Source of the DNA: Streptomyces mobaraensis
GTDB lineage: Bacteria > Actinomycetota > Actinomycetes > Streptomycetales > Streptomycetaceae
NCBI RefSeq assembly: GCF_020099395.1
Contig: NZ_CP083590.1
Span: 6,138,001-6,202,000 of the forward strand
Direction: 5' to 3'
Length of the DNA: 64,000 bases
Both the position numbers and the translations under genes were made by a program. Position 1 is the first letter of the stretch, and every line of letters starts with the position of its first letter. The notes below the pieces were generated by a model that searched no databases, was not told the DNA's origin, and saw only the letters and a list, made by a program, of their open reading frames with translations. This document shows, in pieces, positions 54,124 to 64,000 of this stretch.

Positions 54124-54450
54124 GGGTGTGCCGCGCGACCGTCCCGCGGCCGTCCCGGCTGTCCGTCGCGGCACGCGTCCCCTCTCACCCGCAGCTCTCC
54201 CGCCACCCGCGTCTCACGCGACTCGTCCGCCCCCCCGCGCGCAAGCTCCGGGCGTTCCGCTGGCCGTTCCACCTCGGCGTCCCACCCCGGCGTTCCAGGC
54301 GGACCCCGTCTCCCCTGCCTGTGGCCCGCGTTCACGTTCCCGTGTCCCGAAGTAGCCGGTCCGCATGGCGGCCGGACGGCGTTGTCCCGCAAGCTCGGGT
54401 GATCACACGTTCAGGACGGGACCCACGTGACACGTGAAGGAGCGCCTTCC
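54124..54450. other. Intergenic, no gene recognised
   Basis: About 330 bases ahead of the phospholipase gene. CACGTGACACGTG at 54425-54437 is a short palindromic motif just before its AAGGAG site. No convincing coding frame. Confidence 0.4.
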
Positions 54451-55440
54451 TTGACCACTCACCTTCGACGCACCACCGGCCCGCGGGCGGTGCTCGCGCT
54501 GCTGGCGGCACTGTGCGGGATCGTCGGCGCCACCGCGCTCGGACCGACGCCGGCGGCGGCGGCCGACCAGCGGCACGCGATCTACGCCATCGCGCACCGC
54601 GTCGACACCGTGGAAGGCGTGGACGCCGCGCTCAACCACGGTGCCAACGCCATCGAGATCGACGTCTGCGCCTGGTGGAACCCCAACGAATGGCGCGCCT
54701 ACCACGACTGCTCCTCGGCCGGCGAGAACCGGCGGGGCCCCAGCTTCGACAGCATGATCGACCGCATCCTCTCCAACGCCAACGCGGGGCGCCGGCTGGC
54801 CTTGGTCTGGCTGGACATCAAGGACCCCAACTACTGCGGCGAACAGCCCAACCGCACCTGCAGCGTCGCCGGGCTGCGCGACAAGGCGCAGCGGCTGACG
54901 GCCGCGGGGATCCAGGTGCTGTACGGCTTCTACGAGTACCACGGCGGCAGCAACCCGGACGTCGGCGGCCGGGGCTGGAAGAGCCTGGAGGGAAAGCTGG
55001 GCAAGCTGGAGGGCATCACGACGACCGGGGCCCGCGACAAGGTGATCGACGCCTTCAACCGGTCCGGCGCCGGGTTCCCGAACGGCCGCCGGGTGATGGA
55101 CTACGGCGACACCAACATCCCCAACGGCTTCGGCAACTGTACGGAACCCTCCTACAACACCTGTGCCGAACTGAAGAAGGGCGCCGCGGACCGCTCCGCC
55201 GGCCGCCTCGCGGCCACGCTGTCCTGGACGACCACGTACAACGACCCGTGGTACGTCGACAAGCTGCTGGGCGACGCGCGGGTGGACGGCATCATCGCGG
55301 GCTACGGCCACTTCACCGGTGAGCACGAGTACGACAACGGCTGGCAGTGCGCCAACGCCATCAAGCTCATCCGCGACTGGGTGGGCCGCCACGGCGGGAC
55401 GCACCGGATGGCCACCAGCGCGGACCGCCTGTTCAAGTAG
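54451..55440 (+). CDS. Secreted phospholipase D, spider-SicTox-like (SMase D) family
   Basis: A 329-residue protein from TTG 54451 (AAGGAG 8 bases upstream; GTG 54427 is a weaker alternative). Signal peptide LALLAALCGIVGATALGPTP, ending AAAA. His49 (IAHRVDTVEGVDAALNHGAN), Glu69 and Asp71 (AIEIDV) and His85 (YHDC) match the spacing of the catalytic His, Glu, Asp, His set of recluse-spider SMase D. ALVWLDIKDPN follows. It likely cleaves choline- or ethanolamine-phospholipids. Followed by a strong terminator. Confidence 0.8.
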   Translation: MTTHLRRTTGPRAVLALLAALCGIVGATALGPTPAAAADQRHAIYAIAHRVDTVEGVDAALNHGANAIEIDVCAWWNPNEWRAYHDCSSAGENRRGPSFDSMIDRILSNANAGRRLALVWLDIKDPNYCGEQPNRTCSVAGLRDKAQRLTAAGIQVLYGFYEYHGGSNPDVGGRGWKSLEGKLGKLEGITTTGARDKVIDAFNRSGAGFPNGRRVMDYGDTNIPNGFGNCTEPSYNTCAELKKGAADRSAGRLAATLSWTTTYNDPWYVDKLLGDARVDGIIAGYGHFTGEHEYDNGWQCANAIKLIRDWVGRHGGTHRMATSADRLFK

Positions 55441-55493
55441 AGCTGTTCAGGCAGCTCCAGGCAGCGACCGCGGGCTCCATACCGCCCTGTACC

Positions 55494-55540
55494 GCCCTGT
55501 GTCCACGACCCGAGTTCAGGGCGGGTCGTGGACACAGGGC
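55494..55540. terminator. Bidirectional hairpin terminator
   Basis: GCCCTGTGTCCACGACCCG (55494-55512) pairs perfectly over 19 bp with 55522-55540 around a 9-base loop. It separates the phospholipase gene from the convergent response regulator. Confidence 0.85.
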
Positions 55541-55567
55541 TTCCGCCGTCGCCGGGGCGGCTGTCGC

Positions 55568-56176
55568 CTACGTGAGCCAGCCCGAGTCCCGGGCGATCCG
55601 GATGGCGTCCACCCGGTTGCGGGCGTTGAGCTTGGTGACCACGGTCGTCAGGTAGTTGCGGACGGTCCCCGCGGAGAGGTGGAGCCGGGACGCGATCTCC
55701 CCGGCCTCGGCGCCCTCCGCCGCCAGGCGCAGCACCTCGGTCTCGCGGGCGGTCAGCGGGCTCTCGGCACCGCCCCAGGCGGCGAGGGCCAGTTCGGGGT
55801 CGATGGAGCGCCGGCCCTCGGCCACCCGGCGGATGGCGGTGGCGAGTTCGTCCGGCGGCGCGTCCTTGAGGAGGTAGCCGGAGACGTGGGCGGCGAGGGC
55901 GCGGCGCAGGGTGCCGGGACGGCCGAGGTTGGTGAGGATGAGAGTGCGGCACTCGGGCAGCCGCTCGCGCAACTCGGCGGCGGCGGTGAGCCCGTCGGTC
56001 CCCGGCAGGTCGATGTCGATGACCGCCACGTCGGGCCGGTGCCGGAGCGCGGCCTCGACGATCTCGTCACCACGCTCCAGCTGGCACACGACCTCGATGT
56101 CCGGTTCGAGGTCGAGCAGGGCCACGAGCGCTCCGCGGACCATGTGCATGTCCTCGGCCAGAAGTATCCGTATCAC
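55568..56176 (-). CDS. NarL/DesR-type response regulator
   Basis: A 202-residue protein. The receiver has RILLAEDMHMVRGALVALLD and phosphoacceptor Asp54 in VAVIDIDLPGTDG; the HTH is LTARETEVLRLAAEGAEAGE and IASRLHLSAGTVRNYLTTVV. It lies 70 bases after the tandem kinase gene in the same direction and is its cognate partner. Confidence 0.9.
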   Translation of the reverse strand: MIRILLAEDMHMVRGALVALLDLEPDIEVVCQLERGDEIVEAALRHRPDVAVIDIDLPGTDGLTAAAELRERLPECRTLILTNLGRPGTLRRALAAHVSGYLLKDAPPDELATAIRRVAEGRRSIDPELALAAWGGAESPLTARETEVLRLAAEGAEAGEIASRLHLSAGTVRNYLTTVVTKLNARNRVDAIRIARDSGWLT

Positions 56177-56245
56177 GGGGTGCCCTCGTCTGTAGCGTGC
56201 CGCGGGACCGGCGTCCGATGAGGTCCCGCAAGGTCCGTGATCTTA

Positions 56246-58681
56246 TCAACGCGCCGCCAACGCACGCTCCTTTACGGGGGCCCCGGGGTGGGAGGGGAGC
56301 GTGGGGCACCGCGCGGGAGCCTCCGCGGTCAACCGGAACGTTCCGTTCTCCCCATGCCCGTACCTCAGCCGCCCGCCGATCGCCTCCAGCCGCGCGGTGA
56401 GGTTGCCGAGACCGCTGCCGCCGTCGGGCGAGGGGTCGCGGTGGGCGGCTGCGGCACCGTCGTTGCGAACCGTCAGCCGGACACGGCCGTCGGACGTCCG
56501 GGTCACGGAGAGCGTGCAGTGCCGCGCCTTGCTGTGGCGCAGCAGGTTGGTGACGGCCTCGCGCAGCACGGTGGCGAGCACGGTGTCCGCCTCCGGTCCG
56601 ACGGAACCGGGCGCGCACTCGACGTACAGGGCGATCCCTGCGGAGGACAACACCGAGCGCGCGGAGGCGATCTCGTCCTCCAGGCACAGATCGCGGTAGC
56701 CGCTGACGACGGTCCGTACGTCGGCGAGCGACTGCCGGGCGACGGCCAGCACCTCGTCGGCCTCCGCCATCGCCTGCTCGGGCCGGACCGGGATGAGGCG
56801 GCGGACCAGCTCGCTCTTGAGCGTGATGGAGGAGAGGCTGTAGCCGAGGAGATCGTGCAGGTCGCGGGCGAAGCGCAGTCGCTCCTGGGCGACGGCGGCG
56901 CGGGCGAGTTCGTCGCGGGTGCGGTGCAACTGCCAGATCACGTCGTAGAAATGGGCGATCGCATAGACGACGATGCCGCAGAGCAGCGTGGACTGGCCGT
57001 AGTAGTAGCACCACGAGCCGGCCTGGCCGCCGAAGCAGGCGGAGACGGGCAGGCTCAGCCCCGCCACCCAGTACAGCACCCAGGCCGGCCGGGAGGGCAG
57101 GAGCAGCAGCAGCGAGCCGCAGAAGAATCCGGCCATGGACCCCCACCACTGCCCGAGCACGACGACCGGCAGGTAGGCCAGCACCCCTTGGACGCCCAGG
57201 GTGACGTACGCGCGGCGGCCCAGCCGGCGGCGGGCGCGCGGGCAGAAGTGGACGCACTGGATCGCCGCGCTCACGACCAGGCCGGTGAGGCAGGCCAGGG
57301 TGGCGGTGGCGGACAGGTCCCGGCGCAGGATGTTCATGGCGATGGTCACCACGTAGTTCACCAGCACGGCGACGGAGATGCCCAGCGCCGTCCGGGACGC
57401 CGGCGTGGGGAAGAGGCTTCCGCGGTCGTTCGGGCGGTGGTGCGCGGTGGGCGCCTCCGCGTGTTCGGCCGGCACCTCGGCGACCAGGCGGAACCTGCCG
57501 TCGGCGGTACGGTCCGCGGTCAGGCCGCCGCCGAGGGCCCGGAGCCGGGCGGCCAGGCTGCCCAGCCCGGTGCCGTCGCCCTCGGAGGGAGCGAGCGGGG
57601 CGGAAGCGGCGCCGTCGTTGGTCACCGACAGGCGGATTACCCCGTGCTCCGTGCGGGCGGCGGTGATGTCGCAGGTGGTGGCCCGGCTGTGGCGCAGGAC
57701 GTTGGTGACGGCCTCCCGCAGGACCGCCGCGAGGGCGGTCTCGGCCCGGCGGTCCACGGTCCCCACCGCGACGCGGGTCCGCACGTCGACGTCGGCGGAG
57801 CCGAGCACCTCGCGCGCGGAGGTGATCTCGCGCTCCAGCGACATGTCGCGGTAGCCCTTGGTGACGGCACGGACGTTGGAGAGCGCCTGCCGGGAGACGG
57901 TCAGCACCCCGGCGACCTCGTCGACGGCCCGGTCGGGGCGGGTGGGGATGAGGCGGCGGACGAGCTCGCTCTTGAGGGTGATGGCGGAAAGGCTGCTGCC
58001 GAGCAGGTCGTTCACGTCACGGGCGAAGGCCAGACGTTCCCTGGTCACGGCGGCCTGGGCCAACTCGGTCCGGGCGTCGCGGAGATCGCGGATGCGCTTG
58101 GAGAGGTGAGAGAGGCCGAAGACGATGAAACCGCAGCCTTCCATCCCCAGGGTCCAGTAGACGCACTCCACCCACCCGTAGCCGTGGTGGACAGTGATGG
58201 CCAGCAGCACGACACCCAGCAGGCCGAACAGCGCCCAGGTCAGGCGGGGCGGCAGCACCACGAGAACCGATCCGACGAAGAGGCCGGCCATCGTCACCCA
58301 GTAGAACCCGAAGACCGTGAGCGGCAGAAAGGTGAGGACCCCTTGCGCGGCCAGCGTCAGGTAGGCGCAGCGGCCCAGGCGGCCCCTGATCGTCGACGAG
58401 GAGTGGGCGCACTGGAGGCCGCAGAGGACGACGATCACCCCGCCGGCCCAGAACAGCCTGCCCAGGCCCACCACCTCGCTGAGGTTGAGCATGCACATGC
58501 TCGGATACGAGATCAGGACGCCGACGAAGAGCATGCGGGCCAGCCAGGGCGTCGGAGGACCCGGGAACTCCGTCGATTCCCGGTGTCGGGTGTCGTCCGG
58601 CTCGCCGGCCCCCTGTCTGCCATCCCCCTCGGCGCCGTTTCCCGACCCGCTCGTTCCCCCGAACCGATCGCGAGATCCCAT
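56246..58681 (-). CDS. Fused tandem DesK-like histidine kinase; first module lacks the phosphoacceptor His
   Basis: An 811-residue protein made of two full kinase modules. Module 1 (about 45-400): TM region, then FARDVNDLLGSSLSAITLKS, where Asn224 occupies the His position; N-box VLREAVTNVLRHS and G-box GDGTGLGSLAARLRALGG are intact. Module 2 (about 430-800): TM region, FARDLHDLLGYSLSSITLKS with His609, N-box VLREAVTNLLRHS and GGSGLGNLTARLEAIGG. The modules are clearly paralogous. Only module 2 can be phosphorylated; module 1 may sense or allosterically regulate. Upstream of its response regulator. Confidence 0.9.
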   Translation of the reverse strand: MGSRDRFGGTSGSGNGAEGDGRQGAGEPDDTRHRESTEFPGPPTPWLARMLFVGVLISYPSMCMLNLSEVVGLGRLFWAGGVIVVLCGLQCAHSSSTIRGRLGRCAYLTLAAQGVLTFLPLTVFGFYWVTMAGLFVGSVLVVLPPRLTWALFGLLGVVLLAITVHHGYGWVECVYWTLGMEGCGFIVFGLSHLSKRIRDLRDARTELAQAAVTRERLAFARDVNDLLGSSLSAITLKSELVRRLIPTRPDRAVDEVAGVLTVSRQALSNVRAVTKGYRDMSLEREITSAREVLGSADVDVRTRVAVGTVDRRAETALAAVLREAVTNVLRHSRATTCDITAARTEHGVIRLSVTNDGAASAPLAPSEGDGTGLGSLAARLRALGGGLTADRTADGRFRLVAEVPAEHAEAPTAHHRPNDRGSLFPTPASRTALGISVAVLVNYVVTIAMNILRRDLSATATLACLTGLVVSAAIQCVHFCPRARRRLGRRAYVTLGVQGVLAYLPVVVLGQWWGSMAGFFCGSLLLLLPSRPAWVLYWVAGLSLPVSACFGGQAGSWCYYYGQSTLLCGIVVYAIAHFYDVIWQLHRTRDELARAAVAQERLRFARDLHDLLGYSLSSITLKSELVRRLIPVRPEQAMAEADEVLAVARQSLADVRTVVSGYRDLCLEDEIASARSVLSSAGIALYVECAPGSVGPEADTVLATVLREAVTNLLRHSKARHCTLSVTRTSDGRVRLTVRNDGAAAAHRDPSPDGGSGLGNLTARLEAIGGRLRYGHGENGTFRLTAEAPARCPTLPSHPGAPVKERALAAR

Positions 58682-59174
58682 CTGCGACGCCGCCCTCCCC
58701 GATCACACGCGTCTCACATGTGACGGCAGCATAAGGGACGTAGGTAAGGGGTCGCAGTAAAGAACGTGTGTTACTTGACCAAAAGTCAGGGTTACCGCCG
58801 GTCTGGTAGCCGGGCACGTCGTGGTGGATGGCGCGGAGGCCCAGAAGCGGAATCACGGCAGCCGGATCGACGGCCGGCGGGGAGGGGGGCTCGGTGTCTC
58901 GGACGCGCGCGGGCGGCCCGGTGTGGTCCCAAACCGTCGCGACGCCCGACTTGTGGCCGCGACCCGCCCCGGGGCCGCGCCGGTGCCGCAGGCCACCAGG
59001 AACCCGGCCTCCCAAGTACTGCTGCTGCCCTTCGTCCCCGACCCCGTACGCCGCGCCTTCTCAGTTCCCCTGCTCGACTGACGGGGCGCTGCCTGTCTCG
59101 GCTGGGGGCAAGCTGGACTACTTTCCGGCATTGCCGACGACCTGAGGTGCGGGGCTCGCGGGCCTCGAATGAGC
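58682..59174. other. Intergenic region
   Basis: About 490 bases without a recognised gene. CTCACATGTGAC near 58710 is a short palindrome in the kinase promoter area. Longer frames have no ribosome site or motif. Confidence 0.4.
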
Positions 59175-59210
59175 TGAGGGGCGGGAGCCGTCGACGGCTC
59201 CCGCCCCTCA
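59175..59210. terminator. Perfect palindromic terminator
   Basis: TGAGGGGCGGGAGCCG (59175-59190) pairs over 16 bp with 59195-59210, loop TCGA, followed by TTTC. It ends 22 bases before the stop of the leftward gene 59232-59669. Confidence 0.85.
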
Positions 59211-59231
59211 TTTCACCGGGACGCGAAAGAG

Positions 59232-59669
59232 CTACAGCCCCAGCTCCCTGCGCGTATGGTCATCCACTTCGACGGCGTAGAACCGCACCATCTTCGCGGC
59301 CTCTTCCCGCGTTCGCTCTCCCATGAACGGAAGCGCTGTCACCAGCATGTTCGTCGCGTCGAGAAGCGGCTCCAAACACTGGAAACACGCAGCCGATCGA
59401 ATCCCGTCCTCCGGACTCTCCAGCAGCTTCTCGACGAAGGCGAAGCAGCGCGCCACGAGATCGCGATCCGGATCTTCCGCACGAATCTGAGGCATCAGAA
59501 GCTGGTAGGACAGTACCCATCCGAGGAGATTGAAGTAGCCGAGCGTGAAATCTTCGTCACGAAGCGCCTCGTGGAGCGGCATATCGGTCTCCTCCTGGAG
59601 CAGACTCGCCGTCTCGGGCACAACATCGACCATAAGAGCCAGGGCTTGACTGTAGGAAGTTACGATCAC
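59232..59669 (-). CDS. Hypothetical alpha-helical protein
   Basis: A 145-residue protein from GTG 59669, with a G-run (AGGGGGG) ribosome site about 7 bases upstream. It reads VIVTSYSQALALMVDVVPET, then DFTLGYFNLLGWVLSYQLLM and FVEKLLESPEDGIRSAACFQ. Mostly helical, resembling HEAT-like or immunity proteins, with no family recognised. It is next to integrase debris, and lower in G+C than neighbours, so probably acquired. Confidence 0.6.
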   Translation of the reverse strand: MIVTSYSQALALMVDVVPETASLLQEETDMPLHEALRDEDFTLGYFNLLGWVLSYQLLMPQIRAEDPDRDLVARCFAFVEKLLESPEDGIRSAACFQCLEPLLDATNMLVTALPFMGERTREEAAKMVRFYAVEVDDHTRRELGL

Positions 59670-59759
59670 GAGGTACCCCCCTTTTTTTCGTGGGCTTTGG
59701 CCGCACGCTCGAATCCGTGCCGCTGCACAAGCGCGGCGGGCCTCGATGCTGTCGCATGA

Positions 59760-60090
59760 CCCGATGGCCCGACTCTTCACCGGGCGTGTGGCGACGCGCC
59801 ACCACCGGCATCCTGTGCCACGCCACCCGCTGGGACGAAGTCGTCGTCCATCTCGGCCACGAGCACCTCCGCCGGCGCGACCTCCGGCATGCCGGTCTGA
59901 GGTGGACGGCCGACGCCGGCGTCCCCGTGCTCCGCGTGATGGCCGGACACGGTTCGATCACCGCCACCCGGGGTACCTGCACCCGGCCGCTTGTCAATCA
60001 ACCTGACCGCCGCCGCCTCAGCTGTTGCCCCGCCGAAGAGGCCCCTGGCCCCAAGGTGGTCCCAAAGCCCGCGCCCGTTCCTGCGAAGCG
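59760..60090 (+). pseudogene. Tyrosine recombinase (phage/ICE integrase) C-terminal remnant
   Basis: The frame reads HLGHEHLRRRDLRHAGLRWT, ADAGVPVLRVMAGHGSITAT. This matches the integrase core (R..DLRHTG.TWMADAGVPVHVLR.IAGHGSL.TTQRYLHP). After CGGGG the frame shifts and the neighbouring frame gives YLHPAACQS, so the catalytic Tyr is lost. Downstream PKVVPKP-like residues match the usual integrase tail. It lies at the 3' side of tRNA-Pro, as expected for an integrated element. Confidence 0.65.
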
Positions 60091-60106
60091 GCTGCCGACC
60101 CTTACG

Positions 60107-60154
60107 AAAGAAGCCTCTGACCTGCGGTTTCCCGCTGATCAGAGGCTTCTTTCA
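60107..60154. terminator. tRNA-proximal hairpin
   Basis: GAAAGAAGCCTCTGA (60107-60121) pairs perfectly over 15 bp with TCAGAGGCTTCTTTC (60140-60154). On the minus strand it immediately follows the tRNA and ends in a T-run, so it terminates tRNA transcription. It may also lie in an old attachment site. Confidence 0.8.
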
Positions 60155-60158
60155 CCGT

Positions 60159-60232
<74 letters not shown>

Positions 60233-60361
60233 GTTTGCCCGTTCCCTCCGGTTTTCGTCCCGGTGGGGCGTGCAGAAAGAAAATATCCTGTTCCGCGCCG
60301 TGATCCAAATCCGGGGGCGGGCGGGCTCCCCGGAGGGCCGGGGAGGGAGGCCCCTCCGAGG

Positions 60362-61768
60362 TCAGCGGGAGGCCGTCAGGAACCAGCGGACCCGTTTGAC
60401 CTGCCCCTCGCCCGGCCCGGCCGCGGCCCGCTCCAGCAACGCGTCCAGCTCGGCGCGCCGGGGCCCGGGCAGGGCCCGGTAGGCCGCCCGGGCGCCGGCG
60501 GGAGCCCAGCCGCCGAGGGCGGTCAGGGCCCGCTCGCGCAGCATCGGATCCTCGGCGTCCGACAGCCGGAGGAAGCAGCGCAACCGGGCGGTCGAGTGGT
60601 GCGCGGACAGCAGCCGGAAGGCGGAGACGCGGACGTGCCGGGGGCGGTCGTCCGTCAGCCGGTCGTACAGCCAGTCCTCGGGGAGCCGGGCGGCGGCGGG
60701 CAGGAGCGCCGTCGTCGCCTCGCGGACGACGGAGGCCGACGGGTCGTCCAGCAGCGGTTCCAGCCGCGCGGGCTCGCACGCGTCCAGTGCGCGCAGGGCG
60801 GCGACGGCCTTCGCCCGTACGGCCGGGCGCGGGTGGCCCAGCAGCGGCCACAGCAGCGCCGCGTCCGCGCGCGTCCCGGTCTCGCCCAGCCCGGCGGGCG
60901 CGCCGGGGAGGACGTCGGGGCCGGCGCAGGCGGCCCGGTGCAGCGGCAGCGGGTCCACGCCGTGCCGCCGCAGCACCCAGCGGGCGCAGGCGCGGACCAG
61001 CCCGGAGCGGTCGGTGAGGAAGCGGGCCGCCTCCTCGGTCTCGCCGGTCCGCCGCAACGCGGTCACGGCGGCGGCGCGGACGCGCGGCTGCCGGGAGGCC
61101 AGCAGCGGGCGCAGGACGCCGTCGGGGTCACCGTCCCGGGTACGGGCGAGCGCGGCGTCCGCGCACAGGTCCTGGACGACGACGTCGGGGTCCGTGGCCG
61201 CGGCCCGCGCCAGCTCGGCGGCGGACAGGTGCTCCTCCTCGATGGCCACCCGGTACCCCAGCCGGCGGGCTTCCCGGTCCGGGCACGCCAGCAGCACGTC
61301 GATCCGCTCGGGGCTCCGGACGAACGACATGACCAGGTCACGGGCGAAGTCGCCCCGCTGCCGGACGGCCGCGCGCAGAGCGGTGGCCGCGACGAGCGCC
61401 ACGACGCTCGGCGGGGTGCCGGGCAGTGACCCGGCCAGCACCCTCCGCGCCTCCTCCCGCACCGGCCCCGCCCAGTCCGCGCACCGCAGCACCACCAGCG
61501 CCGGGAACCGGGCCGCTTCCGGCCGCCACAGCGCCGCCTCGCGCACCCGCCCGTCGGGATGGCACAGCGCGACCGCCACCGCCGCGCCGCCGGGCGCGGA
61601 CTCGCCGGTGCGCAGCCAGTCGACGGACGGGTTTTCCCAGAGCAGGCGCTCGCGCACGCCGTAGTCGAAGTCGATCCATGCCGCCGCATCGGCGGCGTCG
61701 AACGGGACGTCGTCCCCGGAGCGGGCGGCCCGTAGGGTCGCGTAGGCGAGGCCGTACTCGCGGTTCAT
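60362..61768 (-). CDS. HEAT-repeat-like protein of unknown function
   Basis: A 468-residue protein from ATG 61768 (MNREYGLAYATLRAARSGDD). Repeats such as RQPRVRAAAVTALRRTGETE, HPRPAVRAKAVAALRALDAC and DPSASVVREATTALLPAAAR are degenerate HEAT/armadillo-like units of about 30 residues. It is probably a protein-interaction scaffold. No catalytic motif seen. Confidence 0.75.
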   Translation of the reverse strand: MNREYGLAYATLRAARSGDDVPFDAADAAAWIDFDYGVRERLLWENPSVDWLRTGESAPGGAAVAVALCHPDGRVREAALWRPEAARFPALVVLRCADWAGPVREEARRVLAGSLPGTPPSVVALVAATALRAAVRQRGDFARDLVMSFVRSPERIDVLLACPDREARRLGYRVAIEEEHLSAAELARAAATDPDVVVQDLCADAALARTRDGDPDGVLRPLLASRQPRVRAAAVTALRRTGETEEAARFLTDRSGLVRACARWVLRRHGVDPLPLHRAACAGPDVLPGAPAGLGETGTRADAALLWPLLGHPRPAVRAKAVAALRALDACEPARLEPLLDDPSASVVREATTALLPAAARLPEDWLYDRLTDDRPRHVRVSAFRLLSAHHSTARLRCFLRLSDAEDPMLRERALTALGGWAPAGARAAYRALPGPRRAELDALLERAAAGPGEGQVKRVRWFLTASR

Positions 61769-61854
61769 AGAGGGGAGTGCTCCCGTTCCGGTCGTTTCGA
61801 TCGTCCAAAGGTGATCGTAGATCCGGCGGGAAAGGGGGACGGGCCGGGTCGGGC

Positions 61855-62445
61855 TCAGCTCCGGCGCTTGAAGGAGGCGGTGGGGATCTCGATCTCGGCG
61901 CCGTCCTGCAGGCGCAGCGGGATGGTGTCGCCGTACTTGTACGTCTGCCGGGAGGCGTAAGCGTCGTCCCTGGGGTTGGTGAGCAGGTCGCACTCGCCGC
62001 GGAACGGGTCGATGATGAGGTACGCGGGCACGCCGAAGCGGGCGTACTGCCGCGTCTTGACCACGTAGTCGTTCTTGTCGTTCTTCGACGAGACGATCTC
62101 GATCGCGGCCAAGAGATCTTCATGCGAGTACGGGTCTGTCGATCCGTCGTCGGTGATCGCCACGTCCGGGCACCGATCGGGCTCCCCGGGGAAGCCGAAC
62201 TCCACATCATTCAGGACGCGTTGCCTGTCGACACCGGACGCGACGATTGCGGTCTGGACGTCGAAGACGGTCCAGCTCCGAACGCTGCTCTGCGGAGTCA
62301 TGATGACCCGGTCCCCCACTGCCTCGATCTTGAAGCCCTTGAGCAGCGGCGACACGCGTTCGATGGCGTTCCGCATGGATTCGATCCCCGCGTCGTGCGG
62401 GGACTCCATCCGCGCGTTGTGCGGGCGCTCAAGCTGCGCAGTCAT
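61855..62445 (-). CDS. Uma2-family (DUF820) restriction-endonuclease-fold protein
   Basis: A 196-residue protein. VISD/E-type core: [40 protein letters not shown] then [15 protein letters not shown], giving the PD…ExK catalytic set (Asp in PDVAI, Glu in AIEIVS). Members are widespread in Streptomyces; roles are mostly unknown, including mobile-element and defence contexts. Confidence 0.85.
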   Translation of the reverse strand: MTAQLERPHNARMESPHDAGIESMRNAIERVSPLLKGFKIEAVGDRVIMTPQSSVRSWTVFDVQTAIVASGVDRQRVLNDVEFGFPGEPDRCPDVAITDDGSTDPYSHEDLLAAIEIVSSKNDKNDYVVKTRQYARFGVPAYLIIDPFRGECDLLTNPRDDAYASRQTYKYGDTIPLRLQDGAEIEIPTASFKRRS

Positions 62446-62535
62446 GGTCTGCCTCCCCTACTCGGGCCTCGCGATACTCGCATCGTAGAACGCCCCGCCG
62501 ATACCCGTGCCCGCTTGATTCACCCTTTCGAGCCC

Positions 62536-62569
62536 TTGACGAAACATACGGCGCACTGCATAGTTATGC
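62536..62569 (+). promoter_or_regulatory. argG promoter with candidate ARG box
   Basis: TTGACG (62536-62541), 17 bases, CATAGT (62559-62564). TGCATAGTTATGC (62557-62569) overlaps the -10 and closely matches the argC element; its partial dyad fits an ArgR half-site pair. Confidence 0.6.
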
Positions 62570-62604
62570 CTACCACCGCATGTGATGCACGTAAGGAGAA
62601 TCCC

Positions 62605-64000
<1,396 letters not shown>

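Noticed and set aside
59232..59669. Immunity protein of a toxin system
   Set aside because: No toxin gene lies beside it and no immunity family could be recognised; left as hypothetical.

Overview
The window is very GC-rich actinobacterial DNA and almost certainly Streptomyces. Evidence: strong third-position G/C bias; many GTG and TTG starts; Streptomyces-type families (Scr1-like HTH with DUF397, DUF1918, DUF2867, DUF2268); the argC-argJ-argB-argD-argR order; and dispersed Streptomyces-type palindromic intergenic elements.

Left part (1-32 kb). These are mostly small self-contained units. They comprise a 3-hydroxyacyl-CoA dehydrogenase cut by the window edge, a Tat-exported glycoside-hydrolase-like protein, and several regulator/target pairs: MocR/EamA exporter, TetR/FAD monooxygenase, TetR/MFS (with a shared operator), two-component kinase and regulator followed by an ATP-grasp protein, and MarR/Bcr-type efflux. 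There is also an ABC-F ribosome-protection ATPase whose 5' leader appears able to sequester its ribosome binding site, a stand-alone ketosynthase, a family-39-type glycosyltransferase, an AlkC-like DNA glycosylase, two drug exporters, a quercetin-2,3-dioxygenase-like cupin, a LysE exporter, a secreted trypsin and a DUF2268 metalloprotease behind a MerR-type promoter. Decayed genes are scattered here: an old-yellow-enzyme fragment, an AraC regulator in two opposed pieces, and a zinc-ribbon gene with an in-frame stop.

Arginine operon (33-38 kb). argC, argJ, argB and argD overlap by 4 bp each, and argR follows after 7 bp. argG and the first codons of argH lie at 62.6-64 kb. The argC and argG promoters share a -35/17/-10 architecture with a common motif at the -10 that fits an ARG box.

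Accessory interval (38-62 kb). About 24.6 kb separates argR from argG. Close to argG are a tRNA-Pro(GGG) gene and, at its 3' side, a decayed tyrosine recombinase. The interval holds a polyprenyl synthase and a lower-GC cassette of unknown function (112-aa protein, DUF3800 protein and a 780-aa protein with a ParB/DGQHR-like motif). It also has a divergent pair of secreted proteins (a pore-former/lectin-like protein and a NucA/NucB-type nuclease), IS5- and IS630-type debris, a TetR/oxidoreductase pair, an Scr1/DUF397 pair, a catalytically dead IS701-like transposase, a SagB-N-terminal-like protein and a secreted SicTox-like phospholipase D. A NarL-type regulator with a fused tandem kinase, of which the first module has lost its His, completes it. 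This looks like a repeatedly invaded chromosomal site.

All functions are read from sequence motifs and family knowledge; no database search was possible.
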